Shown here: positions 15,612 through 23,474 of the stretch, piece after piece
Numbering within the stretch: the first letter of the stretch is position 1
Layout: each line of letters starts with the position of its first letter
The notes under the pieces: generated by a model
Told to the model about the DNA's origin: nothing
Database searches by the model: none
What the model saw: only the letters and a program-made list of their open reading frames with translations
Assembly: GCF_003033885.1 (NCBI RefSeq)
Contig: NZ_CP024081.1
Span: 4,652,388 to 4,716,387 of the forward strand
Direction: 5' to 3'
Length of the DNA: 64,000 nt
Origin: Pseudomonas rhizophila
GTDB lineage: Bacteria; Pseudomonadota; Gammaproteobacteria; Pseudomonadales; Pseudomonadaceae
Program-made: the position numbers and the translations under genes

Positions 15612-17993
15612 TCACCAGCGATAGCTCAGGCTGGTGACGACGCTGCGCGCCTCACCCCGGTAGCAGTAACCTTCCTGGCAGTTGATGTAGCGTTTGTCGG
15701 ACAGGTTGCGACCATTCAAGGCCAGGCGTACGCCGTCCAGCCCGCCACCGAAGTCGTAGTGCACACCGGCATCGACCAAGGTGTAATCCTCGTTTCTCAC
15801 CGTGTTTGCCGCGTCACCGTAGTTACTGCCGGTGTAGCGCGCGCCTACAGACATGCCCAGGCCCATGGGCAGGCGGTAATCCAGCCAGAACGACGCCAGA
15901 TGACGGGGCACGTTCATCGGTTCCTTGCCTTCATTGCCGTCGTTGCTGCGAGTGACTTCGGGATCGTTGTAGCTGTAACTGGCCGTCATTTTCATGCGGT
16001 CGCTGAGGTCCGACACCGCCTCCAACTCCAGACCGCGCGAGACCTGCTCACCGGTCTGAATGCTGTTGAGGGGGTTCGACAGGTCACGGGTGCGGACATT
16101 GGTTTGTGTCAGGTGATAGAGGGAGGCCGTCAGCAAGGTACTGGAGCCCGGCGGCTGATACTTGAGGCCTACTTCGTACTGCTCGCCCTTGGTTGGTTTA
16201 TAGGGCTCGCCACTGGCGTTCGTGCCACTCTCGGGCAGGAACGAGGTCGCGTAACTGGCATAGGGCGCCAGGCCATTGTCGAACAGGTAGAGTGCACCGA
16301 CCTGCCCCGTGGTCGCCGAATCGCGGGTCCTGCTGTTGACGTCGCTCAGGTTGTTCGTTCGACGAACCTTGACCCAGTCACGGCGAAGCCCGGCCGACAA
16401 ACGCCATTGATTCAATTCGATTTGATCCTGCACATACACGCCGCTGCGATGCTCCAGCCCGTTCTCGTCCGCCAGCGGTGTCGTGGGCCGATCGACGTGT
16501 TGGTGATAATCCGGCGCGTCGCGATCGATCGACGGCGCATCGCCCATGGCGTACAGCAGCGATGTATCGATCCAGGCATAGTCCATCCCGGTGACCAGGG
16601 TGTGCTGCAGATCCCCGGTGGCAAAGCGGCTCACCAGGCGCGTATCGGTGGACAGCGAGGACATGTCCTCGTAAACCCCGATCGCCGAGCGATTGAGGGT
16701 ATGTCCATCGCCGGCGTCGCTGGGTTGAAGGTACTGATTGGTGGTGTCCACCTGACCGTAGCGCAGGTTTTGTTGAACGCTGAAGGTATCGTTGAAAGCG
16801 TGTTCAAACTCATAGCCCAGCGTCCACTGCCGTTGCTCGAGCTTGTCGAAGTACTCATCACCCTGCCAGAAATCGGTGAGGTGGTCGCCTTCCTGATACA
16901 GCATCGGCGACGCACCGGTCTCGCGCTCCTGATATTGGGCCAGCAGCGTCAGGTGGGTATCGGGGTCGATCTGCCAGCTCAGTGAAGGCGCCAGCAGGCG
17001 GGTGTCGTTGTTTAACTGTTCGATATAGTTTTCTGCATCGCGGTACACGCCCACCGTGCGAAACAACACGTCTCCCGCCTCATCCAGACGACCGCCGACG
17101 TCGAACTGCGCCTGTTGGTGGTTGTAGTTGCCCGCCTGCACCTGTACTTCGTTTTTTGCCAGCAGACTCGGGCGCTTGCTCACCCGGTTGACCATGCCGC
17201 CAGGGCTGACCTGGCCGTACAGCACCGATGCCGGTCCCTTGAGCACCTCAATGCGCTCCAAGTTGTAGGCCTCGGTGGAGTACAACGACAACCATCCACT
17301 GCCCGGCTGGCGCAGGCCATCGAGAAAGTCAGCGCCGATGGTGGTTTCGAAACCACGGACACTGATCATGTCAAACCGCGGATCCAGCCCCGAACTGCCG
17401 ACGCGCACCCCCGAGCTGTAGGCCACGGCGTCTTCGACGCGGTCGACCTTTCGGTCGGCAATCTGCTCAGCCGTCACCACGCTGACGCTCTGGGCGGTTT
17501 CCAGGATTGGCTTATCGGTTTTGCTGGCCGTGCTGGCATTGCTGGCGAAATAACCCTCCACCGGCGCAAAAGCATTTTGAACGGCGGATGCATTGATGTT
17601 GGTGGGCTCAAGCTCATAGCGGGTGTCGGTCTTGCCTGGCAGCACCACGTAGCCGGACGAGGTCTTTTGCGCGACCAGGCCGCTGCCGGCCAGCAGCGTC
17701 GCCAGACCTTGTTCCAGTGAGCCGCCGCCGGGCAGACCTGGACTGCTCAAACCACGCACCGCTTCCGGGGAGTAAGACAAGGTGATACCGGCGCGCTCGG
17801 CAAAGATGCTTAGCGCCTGCTGCAACTGCCCGGCGGGTACACTCGGCGCCACCTGCTCAGCGCTTGATGATGCGGCCATGACCGGCAGGCTCGGCGTGCC
17901 GACGAGCAAGGTCAACGCCAGGCAGACAGCGCCTGGCAAGGTTCGGGTCGGGAACGGCGCGATGGCGCGCAGAGACAGTCTGGCAAGGAACAT
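15612..17993 (-). CDS. TonB-dependent siderophore receptor with signalling domain
   Basis: A receptor of about 793 residues. A long signal peptide ends near VMAASS, then comes a secretin/TonB short N-terminal signalling domain (LQQALSIFAERAGITLSYSP). The plug follows (PILETAQSVSVVTAEQI, VRGFE, LKGPASVLYGQVSPGG), then a 22-strand barrel ending in SYRW. The signalling domain matches the adjacent FecR and ECF sigma genes: ligand binding would signal through FecR to the sigma factor. ATG 17993 has GGA seven bases upstream; ATG 18005, ATG 18020 and TTG 18041 are alternatives with poorer spacing. The ligand is probably a hydroxamate or catecholate ferrisiderophore. Confidence 0.87.
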   Translation of the reverse strand: MFLARLSLRAIAPFPTRTLPGAVCLALTLLVGTPSLPVMAASSSAEQVAPSVPAGQLQQALSIFAERAGITLSYSPEAVRGLSSPGLPGGGSLEQGLATLLAGSGLVAQKTSSGYVVLPGKTDTRYELEPTNINASAVQNAFAPVEGYFASNASTASKTDKPILETAQSVSVVTAEQIADRKVDRVEDAVAYSSGVRVGSSGLDPRFDMISVRGFETTIGADFLDGLRQPGSGWLSLYSTEAYNLERIEVLKGPASVLYGQVSPGGMVNRVSKRPSLLAKNEVQVQAGNYNHQQAQFDVGGRLDEAGDVLFRTVGVYRDAENYIEQLNNDTRLLAPSLSWQIDPDTHLTLLAQYQERETGASPMLYQEGDHLTDFWQGDEYFDKLEQRQWTLGYEFEHAFNDTFSVQQNLRYGQVDTTNQYLQPSDAGDGHTLNRSAIGVYEDMSSLSTDTRLVSRFATGDLQHTLVTGMDYAWIDTSLLYAMGDAPSIDRDAPDYHQHVDRPTTPLADENGLEHRSGVYVQDQIELNQWRLSAGLRRDWVKVRRTNNLSDVNSRTRDSATTGQVGALYLFDNGLAPYASYATSFLPESGTNASGEPYKPTKGEQYEVGLKYQPPGSSTLLTASLYHLTQTNVRTRDLSNPLNSIQTGEQVSRGLELEAVSDLSDRMKMTASYSYNDPEVTRSNDGNEGKEPMNVPRHLASFWLDYRLPMGLGMSVGARYTGSNYGDAANTVRNEDYTLVDAGVHYDFGGGLDGVRLALNGRNLSDKRYINCQEGYCYRGEARSVVTSLSYRW

Positions 17994-18057
17994 GACGGTA
18001 TCCATTGAGGAAGTGATCATTCCTAACCGGACGAAGCGCAAAAGTCCGACAACTTAT

Positions 18058-18984
18058 TTATGCCAGCGGCGTGATGCGCACCCACCAGCGGGTGCGCTCG
18101 ACGACCTGTACGGGCAACAAGTGGCTGATGTTGCGCAGCATGAGCGCAGGTTCATCGAGGTGGAAAACCCCGGACAGGCGCAGGTCGGCCACGGCGCTGT
18201 CGCAGCCCAACCAGCCCTGGCGGTAACGTCCGGCCTCGGCCAGGAAGTCGACCAGGCGAATGTCGTTGACGATCAGCAGGCCACGGGCCCACGCAAAAGG
18301 GTCGAGCGGCCCGCGGCCCAACGCCGTCATCCGCGTCGCGGCAATGGCCATTGCATGACCGGCTTGCAAGTGCCGTTGCCCGAACGGTGTGGAAATCAAC
18401 ACTTCACCGCGCGCGACGTGGATTTCGCTATACCCGTCCCGCTCCCTGAGCACCGCCCTCGCCTGCCGCCCCTCACACTCAGCAAAACGGCAACGCACAC
18501 GCCAGTCGGCGCCATCGACCAATACCTCACCCGCACGCAGCACCCATTCGTGGCCGCGCACGTCCACTGCACTCCCTGTATTGAGCATCAGCTCGGCACC
18601 AGCGCCCAGATCGAGCCGGCGACGCTCGCCAGTTGCCGTGGCAAAGTCGCTTCGCCAGGTGGGAGGCGCTGTCGTGGTCAGCAGCGTCGCACCGCCAACA
18701 GCCAACCCCAGGCCGAGCAACTTCAGGGTGCGACGGCGACTCAGATCGGCCTCGGCCTGGCGCAGCAGAGGAATGGTACGGGCGGCATCGGGCAATGGAC
18801 TGGCCTTGAACAATCCGCCGACTTGCTGCAAGCGTTGCCAGGCCAGCTCATGGCGGGCGTCTTGGCGTCGCCAGTCGTTCAATTGCCTGCGCAGCTCAGC
18901 GCTGTTGGCATTGGCGCGCAATCGCATCTGCCATTCGATGGCCGTGCGGATGACACCCTCCGGCAAGGCCTCGGCGGCGCTCAC
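18058..18984 (-). CDS. FecR-type anti-sigma regulator
   Basis: A 308-residue inner-membrane regulator. The N-terminal cytoplasmic domain has the EGVIRTAIEWQMRL / RRQLNDWRRQDARHELAW pattern of FecR proteins. One hydrophobic segment near residues 85-105 is followed by a periplasmic FecR domain (GERRRLDLGAGAELMLNTGS). It would hold the sigma factor inactive until the receptor binds its ligand. GTG 18984 overlaps the sigma stop (GTGA) and is preferred over TTG 19014, which would overlap by 34 bases. Confidence 0.87.
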   Translation of the reverse strand: MSAAEALPEGVIRTAIEWQMRLRANANSAELRRQLNDWRRQDARHELAWQRLQQVGGLFKASPLPDAARTIPLLRQAEADLSRRRTLKLLGLGLAVGGATLLTTTAPPTWRSDFATATGERRRLDLGAGAELMLNTGSAVDVRGHEWVLRAGEVLVDGADWRVRCRFAECEGRQARAVLRERDGYSEIHVARGEVLISTPFGQRHLQAGHAMAIAATRMTALGRGPLDPFAWARGLLIVNDIRLVDFLAEAGRYRQGWLGCDSAVADLRLSGVFHLDEPALMLRNISHLLPVQVVERTRWWVRITPLA

Positions 18985-19499
18985 TGCGGTGCCTCGAAGC
19001 ACGCCTTGTAGCAATGCAACAGCGCGCTCGCCACATGCCGCTCCACGGTACGGCTGGACACACCAAGCTGCTGGGCCACTTGCACATGGCTCAGGTCACC
19101 GAGCTGATACAGCAGAAAAGCTTCGCGCACTGCCGGCTTGAGACCGTCAAGCAACTGCGCAATACGCTCCAGGCATTGCAACGCCTCATGCCGGACCTCA
19201 GGGGATGGATGACTCGCCTCGGGCATCTGCATCAGTGCGTCAAGGTACGCTCGCTCCAGCGCGTCGCGCCGCCAGTGGTCGACCACCAGGCCACGGGCGA
19301 TACGCACCAGCAATGCACGCGGAGCGCGCGCGCTGATGGGCTGGCCACGCACCAGCAAACGCAAAAACGTGTCCTGGACCAGATCCGCCGCTTGCTGCGA
19401 ACACCCCAGCGAGCGCCGCAACCAACCCAGCAGCCAACCCCGATGGGTGCCGTACAAATTATCGAGGGAAACGATCGAATCCGTTTCATGGAGCGACAT
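18981..19499 (-). CDS. FecI-like ECF sigma factor
   Basis: A 172-residue iron-starvation ECF sigma factor. Region 2 reads LYGTHRGWLLGWLRRSLGC and DLVQDTFLRLL; region 4 reads LSHVQVAQQLGVSSRTVERH. It should direct transcription of the receptor downstream. ATG 19499 is preferred over ATG 19535 because GAGGCG lies just upstream and homologues begin with this short MSLHETDS-type leader. It heads the sigma, FecR, receptor, esterase order on this strand. Confidence 0.87.
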   Translation of the reverse strand: MSLHETDSIVSLDNLYGTHRGWLLGWLRRSLGCSQQAADLVQDTFLRLLVRGQPISARAPRALLVRIARGLVVDHWRRDALERAYLDALMQMPEASHPSPEVRHEALQCLERIAQLLDGLKPAVREAFLLYQLGDLSHVQVAQQLGVSSRTVERHVASALLHCYKACFEAPQ

Positions 19500-19535
19500 G
19501 GAACGCCTCAGGCAGACAAACACGAAAAACGCCAT

Positions 19536-19859
19536 GACTGAACATGACGGACGCGCGCACCTTAAACGCGAATTGTTCCCATTACAATCTTTTCGAGTGA
19601 GCCGCTCTCCCGCTCACGCTCCTTTGCCACGCAGCTTTTCCCATAGGGAATACCCACTGAAGCGGCAAAAAACGCCAACGAATTGGCGTCGAAAAATCCA
19701 AATCTGAATAAACCTGAACTAACGACATTTTTCCGACGATTGGCCCGTGCAAGCCATTGCTGGGGATTTGAATGCAGGCTCATCATCCGTCTGTCACAGC
19801 CAGCATTTTCAGGCCTGACGCAGATGTATTAATCGCATCGCTCTATAGGAGCATTCAGG
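19536..19859. other. Intergenic region without a convincing gene
   Basis: It is AT-richer than its surroundings. It should hold the promoter of the ECF sigma gene, including the weak Fur-like site. Short frames on both strands lack ribosome sites or recognisable features. Confidence 0.5.
19568..19586. promoter_or_regulatory. Fur-box-like site
   Basis: Read on the minus strand, TGTAATGGGAACAATTCGC matches the 19-base Fur consensus at about 11 positions. It lies about 70 bases upstream of the ECF sigma start, where Fur control is expected for this class of genes. The match is modest. Confidence 0.35.
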
Positions 19860-20102
19860 ATGATGACTGTTTATTTTGTGGTTATGGCTATCTGCAGCGG
19901 CGTGGAAGGTTGTGTAGAAGAGCGAAAGCCGGGGCCGACTTACGCGTCCAGGGCTGTGTGCATGGACTCAGCCAGGACGATGGCGCCGCGCAAAGGCGTG
20001 AAATTCAAATGTCGCAGTGAACGCCTATGGGTGCCTGTTGAGGCGCGCGGTGTGAATCGGCACGAAAGCGTGGTCTCGACCGGAACGCAAACCCAGCCTT
20101 AG
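19860..20102 (+). CDS. Small protein with hydrophobic N-terminus and paired cysteines
   Basis: An 80-residue frame starting MMTVYFVVMAIC, a short hydrophobic leader, with four cysteines at about 12, 18, 34 and 50. AGGAG lies eight bases before the ATG, a good ribosome site. The sequence CVEERKPGPTY...CMDSA...KGVKFKCRSE looks like a small secreted or envelope protein held by two disulfides. I do not recognise a family. It stands alone between the iron module and the MocR gene, convergent with the latter. Confidence 0.5.
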   Translation: MMTVYFVVMAICSGVEGCVEERKPGPTYASRAVCMDSARTMAPRKGVKFKCRSERLWVPVEARGVNRHESVVSTGTQTQP

Positions 20103-20121
20103 CAGCATGAGTGGTGAGCCC

Positions 20122-21492
20122 TCAGCCACTCAACTCGGCTTTAAGCAACGGGTCATTCAGGTAGGCGACATTCAATCTGGTCCAGGGATTTATACGCGAC
20201 TGCTCCGGTGAAAAAATATGGCCGGGAGCAATCATGAATCCCTTCGGCAGTAGTTGCCGGGTCAGCTCCCTGGCGTCGTCAATGTGGGCGAACCTGGCCC
20301 ACAAATACAGACTCTGCTCTGGTCGGAAGAACACCTCGGCGCCTATTTCATCGAGCATCTGCAAACCTGCCGCAGTGGCACTCTTGAGTCGCTCCTGGAG
20401 GCGGATCTGATGTCGCAGAAAATGCCCCTCGGTCAGGATGACATCGATGGTTCGCTCACACAGCTCCGAGGTGCTGGTATGCAGGAGCATTTTCAGATCA
20501 CCCAGTTCATCGATGACCTCCTTGCTCCCGGCGATAAACCCCACCCTCAATGCCGCAGAAACCGATTTGGAAAAACTGCCCACGTACAGTGATCGGCTCA
20601 ACTGATCCAGCGCAGACACCTTGATGGCCGACGCGGGCTTGAAATCTGCCAAAGCGTCGTCGTCCACCAGAATGAAGTTGTGCTCATGGGCCAACTGCAC
20701 CAGTCGATGAGCCTTGCCGGGGGAAATATCGGAGCCCGTCGGATTGTGCCCAACCGACTGGAGGAAGAACAATTTCGGCTTGTGCAACAGAAGATGCTGC
20801 TCCAGCACTTGCAGGTCCGGCCCGTCCGGCAATCGGGGTACGGATAACATTCGCGCCCCTTGCAGTTGCAACTTGCCAAACAGCGGGTAATAACCCGGGT
20901 CTTCGACAAAAACTTGATCGCCCGGGGCAATGAAGCGGCGGATGATCAGGTCCAGTGCGTGATTGGCCCCATGGGTCGTGACGATTTGCCGAGCACTGGC
21001 GGTAATCGAATAGCTCGCCAGTTTTTGCACCAGGTGTTGACGAAGTGCAGCATTGCCCAGCCGGTTGCCGTAGCGAAAGAGCGTGGTCACCCCCATGCGC
21101 ATGATCTGACGGGTGAACTTGTCCAATCGCAGATCCATCAGCCACTCTACGGGCGGAAAACCTTCCCCAAGCGGCGAGTGACCCGGCTCACGGACAAATT
21201 GCTGGCGCATGAGCCAGATGGTGTCCATCGCCCGGGTAAAGGGCAGTGGCTCTTCCGGTTCGCTGCTGCTCGGGGCGCCTCGTGTCACGAAGAAGCCCTG
21301 CCCGTGACGCGCCTCGACCAGTCCTTGGGAGGCTAGCGATTCATAAGCGTTGATCACTGTGTTTTTCGAATGACCAAACAAGCGCATGCACTCGCGCAGG
21401 GACGGCAAACGGTCGCCCACTCGGTAGGTACCGTTGCCGATCTGCGTCACCAAGGAGGCCGTCAGCTCTTGGGCAAGCGTCAGTCGCGCCAT
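20122..21492 (-). CDS. MocR/PdxR-type transcriptional regulator
   Basis: A 456-residue chimera of a GntR winged helix (RVGDRLPSLRECMRLFGHSKNTV) and a fold-type I aminotransferase domain. GANHALDLIIRRF, NPTG, DDDALADF and the PLP lysine in SFSKSVSAALRVGF are present. MocR proteins use PLP or amino compounds as effectors and usually regulate a divergent neighbour. That neighbour here is the HMG-CoA reductase operon, and the shared upstream region holds repeated GGTAC half-sites. ATG 21492 is used; the longer frame to 21597 would run through the operators. Confidence 0.85.
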   Translation of the reverse strand: MARLTLAQELTASLVTQIGNGTYRVGDRLPSLRECMRLFGHSKNTVINAYESLASQGLVEARHGQGFFVTRGAPSSSEPEEPLPFTRAMDTIWLMRQQFVREPGHSPLGEGFPPVEWLMDLRLDKFTRQIMRMGVTTLFRYGNRLGNAALRQHLVQKLASYSITASARQIVTTHGANHALDLIIRRFIAPGDQVFVEDPGYYPLFGKLQLQGARMLSVPRLPDGPDLQVLEQHLLLHKPKLFFLQSVGHNPTGSDISPGKAHRLVQLAHEHNFILVDDDALADFKPASAIKVSALDQLSRSLYVGSFSKSVSAALRVGFIAGSKEVIDELGDLKMLLHTSTSELCERTIDVILTEGHFLRHQIRLQERLKSATAAGLQMLDEIGAEVFFRPEQSLYLWARFAHIDDARELTRQLLPKGFMIAPGHIFSPEQSRINPWTRLNVAYLNDPLLKAELSG

Positions 21493-21524
21493 TGTACGAA
21501 GTCCTGGATGAATTATTCGCAGAG

Positions 21525-21560
21525 GGTACAGCTTAGGTACTGTCTGTCCAAACTGTACCT
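21525..21560. promoter_or_regulatory. Candidate MocR operator with three half-sites
   Basis: GGTACAG (21525-21531) and CTGTACC (21553-21559) are a perfect 7-bp inverted pair, and AGGTACTG (21535-21542) adds a direct half-site between them. It lies between the MocR start (21492) and the HMG-CoA reductase start (21630), where both divergent promoters must be. Direct plus inverted half-sites are typical of MocR binding. Confidence 0.5.
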
Positions 21561-21602
21561 TTTTTGCCAGGACACATACGCATAGGGTGGCAGGCATTCG
21601 AA

Positions 21603-21610
21603 AACAATAA
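21603..21610 (+). promoter_or_regulatory. Crc/Hfq-type A-rich motif
   Basis: AACAATAA lies 20 bases upstream of the HMG-CoA reductase start codon in its probable leader. Confidence 0.4.
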
Positions 21611-21629
21611 CTGCAACTGGATTGCTACC

Positions 21630-22928
21630 ATGAGTATCGACTCCCGCCTCCCGATGTTCCGCAGCCTGTCGCCCGCCGAACGCCTGAGCCACTTGCAACA
21701 ACTGCTTGAGCTTGCAGAAGATGACGTTGCCCTGCTCCGCGACGCAGGCGCCCTGCCCCTGGAAATAGCCGACGGCATGATTGAGAACGTCATCGGAAAA
21801 TTTGAGTTGCCCTACGCTGTCGCGAGCAACTTCCAGATCAACGGACGCGACGTCATCGTGCCGTTGGTCGTCGAGGAGCCTTCGGTGGTCGCCGCCGCCT
21901 CGTTCATGGCCAAACTGGCGCGCGAAGCCGGTGGTTTTCAGACCTCCAGCTCGCTGCCGCTGATGCGCGCGCAAGTGCAGATCGTGGAAATCGACGACCC
22001 CTTCAATGCCCGTCTGAGTCTGTTGCGCCGCAAGGACGAAATCATCGAACTGGCCAACCGCAAGGATCAACTGCTGAACCAGCTAGGTGGAGGTTGCCGC
22101 GACATCGAAGTGCATACCTTCGCCCAGAGCCCTCGCGGCCCCATGCTGGTCGCCCACCTTATCGTGGATGTGCGCGATGCGATGGGAGCCAATACCGTAA
22201 ACACGATGGCTGAAGCGGTGGCCCCGCTGATGGAGCAGATTACCGGCGGCAAGGTACGGCTGCGCATTCTGTCGAACCTCGCCGACCTGCGGCTTGCCCG
22301 GGCCCAGATCCGCATTGCACCGGAACATCTCACCACCAAGGCCTACAAGGGCGAGGACGTCATTGAAGGCATCCTCGACGCTTACAACTTTGCGGTCGTG
22401 GATCCCTATCGTGCAGCCACTCACAATAAGGGCATCATGAACGGCATCGATCCTTTGATCGTCGCCACCGGCAACGACTGGCGCGCGGTGGAAGCCGGGG
22501 CACACGCCTATGCCTGTCGCAACGGGCATTACGGTTCACTGACGACCTGGGAAAAAGATTGCAAGGGCCATTTGGTGGGAACGCTGGAAATGCCCATGCC
22601 CGTCGGCCTGGTCGGCGGCGCGACCAAGACTCACCCGCTGGCGCAACTGTCGTTACGCATCCTGAGAGTGAAGAGCGCCCAGGAACTTGCCGAGATAGCG
22701 GTAGCGGTCGGCCTCGCGCAAAACCTGGGCGCATTGCGGGCGCTGTCGACCGAGGGGATACAACGCGGGCACATGGCTTTGCATGCACGCAACATTGCGC
22801 TTTCAGCGGGGGCCAGGGGCGACGAGGTCAATTGGCTGGTCGCGCAGATGGTCGAAGCCCGGGACGTGCGCTCGGACAAAGCCGCTGAGCTGCTTGAGCA
22901 AAAACGCGCGCAGGAGTCGGGCTCGTAG
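21630..22928 (+). CDS. mvaA: Degradative (class II) HMG-CoA reductase
   Basis: A 432-residue class II hydroxymethylglutaryl-CoA reductase. In bacteria that grow on mevalonate it runs oxidatively: mevalonate + CoA + 2 NAD+ to HMG-CoA. The catalytic residues fall at the same positions as in the Pseudomonas mevalonii enzyme: E83 (VVEEPS), K267 (HNKGIMNG), D283 (GNDW) and H381 (GHMALHARN). [11 protein letters not shown] (183-193) is the CoA/dinucleotide motif. ATG 21630 is chosen by this numbering and by the family start. Pseudomonads make isoprenoids by the MEP route, so a catabolic role is expected. No HMG-CoA lyase gene is adjacent; the leucine-pathway lyase could serve. Confidence 0.93.
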   Translation: MSIDSRLPMFRSLSPAERLSHLQQLLELAEDDVALLRDAGALPLEIADGMIENVIGKFELPYAVASNFQINGRDVIVPLVVEEPSVVAAASFMAKLAREAGGFQTSSSLPLMRAQVQIVEIDDPFNARLSLLRRKDEIIELANRKDQLLNQLGGGCRDIEVHTFAQSPRGPMLVAHLIVDVRDAMGANTVNTMAEAVAPLMEQITGGKVRLRILSNLADLRLARAQIRIAPEHLTTKAYKGEDVIEGILDAYNFAVVDPYRAATHNKGIMNGIDPLIVATGNDWRAVEAGAHAYACRNGHYGSLTTWEKDCKGHLVGTLEMPMPVGLVGGATKTHPLAQLSLRILRVKSAQELAEIAVAVGLAQNLGALRALSTEGIQRGHMALHARNIALSAGARGDEVNWLVAQMVEARDVRSDKAAELLEQKRAQESGS

Positions 22929-22960
22929 TCACGAACTCAACCACATCTCTTCACGTTCAT

Positions 22961-22968
22961 AACAATAA
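22961..22968 (+). promoter_or_regulatory. Crc/Hfq-type A-rich motif and small hairpin
   Basis: AACAATAA is followed by CCCCTCAGGGG (22971-22981), a short hairpin, and then the GGGAG ribosome site of the gene at 22998. This leader could allow separate translational control of the transporter genes. Confidence 0.4.
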
Positions 22969-22997
22969 AACCCCTCAGGGGAGGTGGGAGAATCCTT

Positions 22998-23474
22998 ATG
23001 AAACCCGAACTGTTCGAAGTATGGGGCGACACGGTTGATGGTCGCCACCTGCTCTACTCCATAGGCATCGGTGCAGCCGTCAGCCTCGGCGCTTTTTTTA
23101 TCGCCCAGCACTTGTTTGTCGGCTGGGTGGATTCCGTGCAAATGGCCCGCGCCTACGCGATGCTGGTAGGTATTGTCGGCTGCCTGGCAGGTGGCGCCAT
23201 CAGTGCGCTGCTTTTCAAACCCAAGCGCAATGTCATCGAACATCTGGCTGATCCGGCCTGGCGCGCAAAAATCCTGATTGAGTTGCAGAACGAGTACGGC
23301 CCACTGGGCAGTCTGGCTGATCTGCCGCCGGCCACGATCGCGGAACTGCGGGAAATGGACCTTTATGAGCTGTTCGCCGATTACGAGAAAAGCCTTGTCG
23401 CTCCCGAGAAGAGCCCGGCTGCAACACCCACTGTTGGCGTCGGTGCAGTCAGTGGCAATGGAGGTCAATCATGA
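22998..23474 (+). CDS. Small membrane subunit paired with a TctA-like permease
   Basis: A 158-residue protein with two hydrophobic segments (about residues 20-42 and 50-75) and a soluble tail rich in charged residues that ends in a flexible, Gly/Ala/Pro-containing stretch. It occupies the place of TctB in tripartite tricarboxylate transporters and is translationally coupled (ATGA) to the permease. It does not show the usual four-helix TctB pattern, so I name it by position only. It sits between HMG-CoA reductase and the permease, suggesting a role in uptake of that pathway's substrate. Confidence 0.7.
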   Translation: MKPELFEVWGDTVDGRHLLYSIGIGAAVSLGAFFIAQHLFVGWVDSVQMARAYAMLVGIVGCLAGGAISALLFKPKRNVIEHLADPAWRAKILIELQNEYGPLGSLADLPPATIAELREMDLYELFADYEKSLVAPEKSPAATPTVGVGAVSGNGGQS

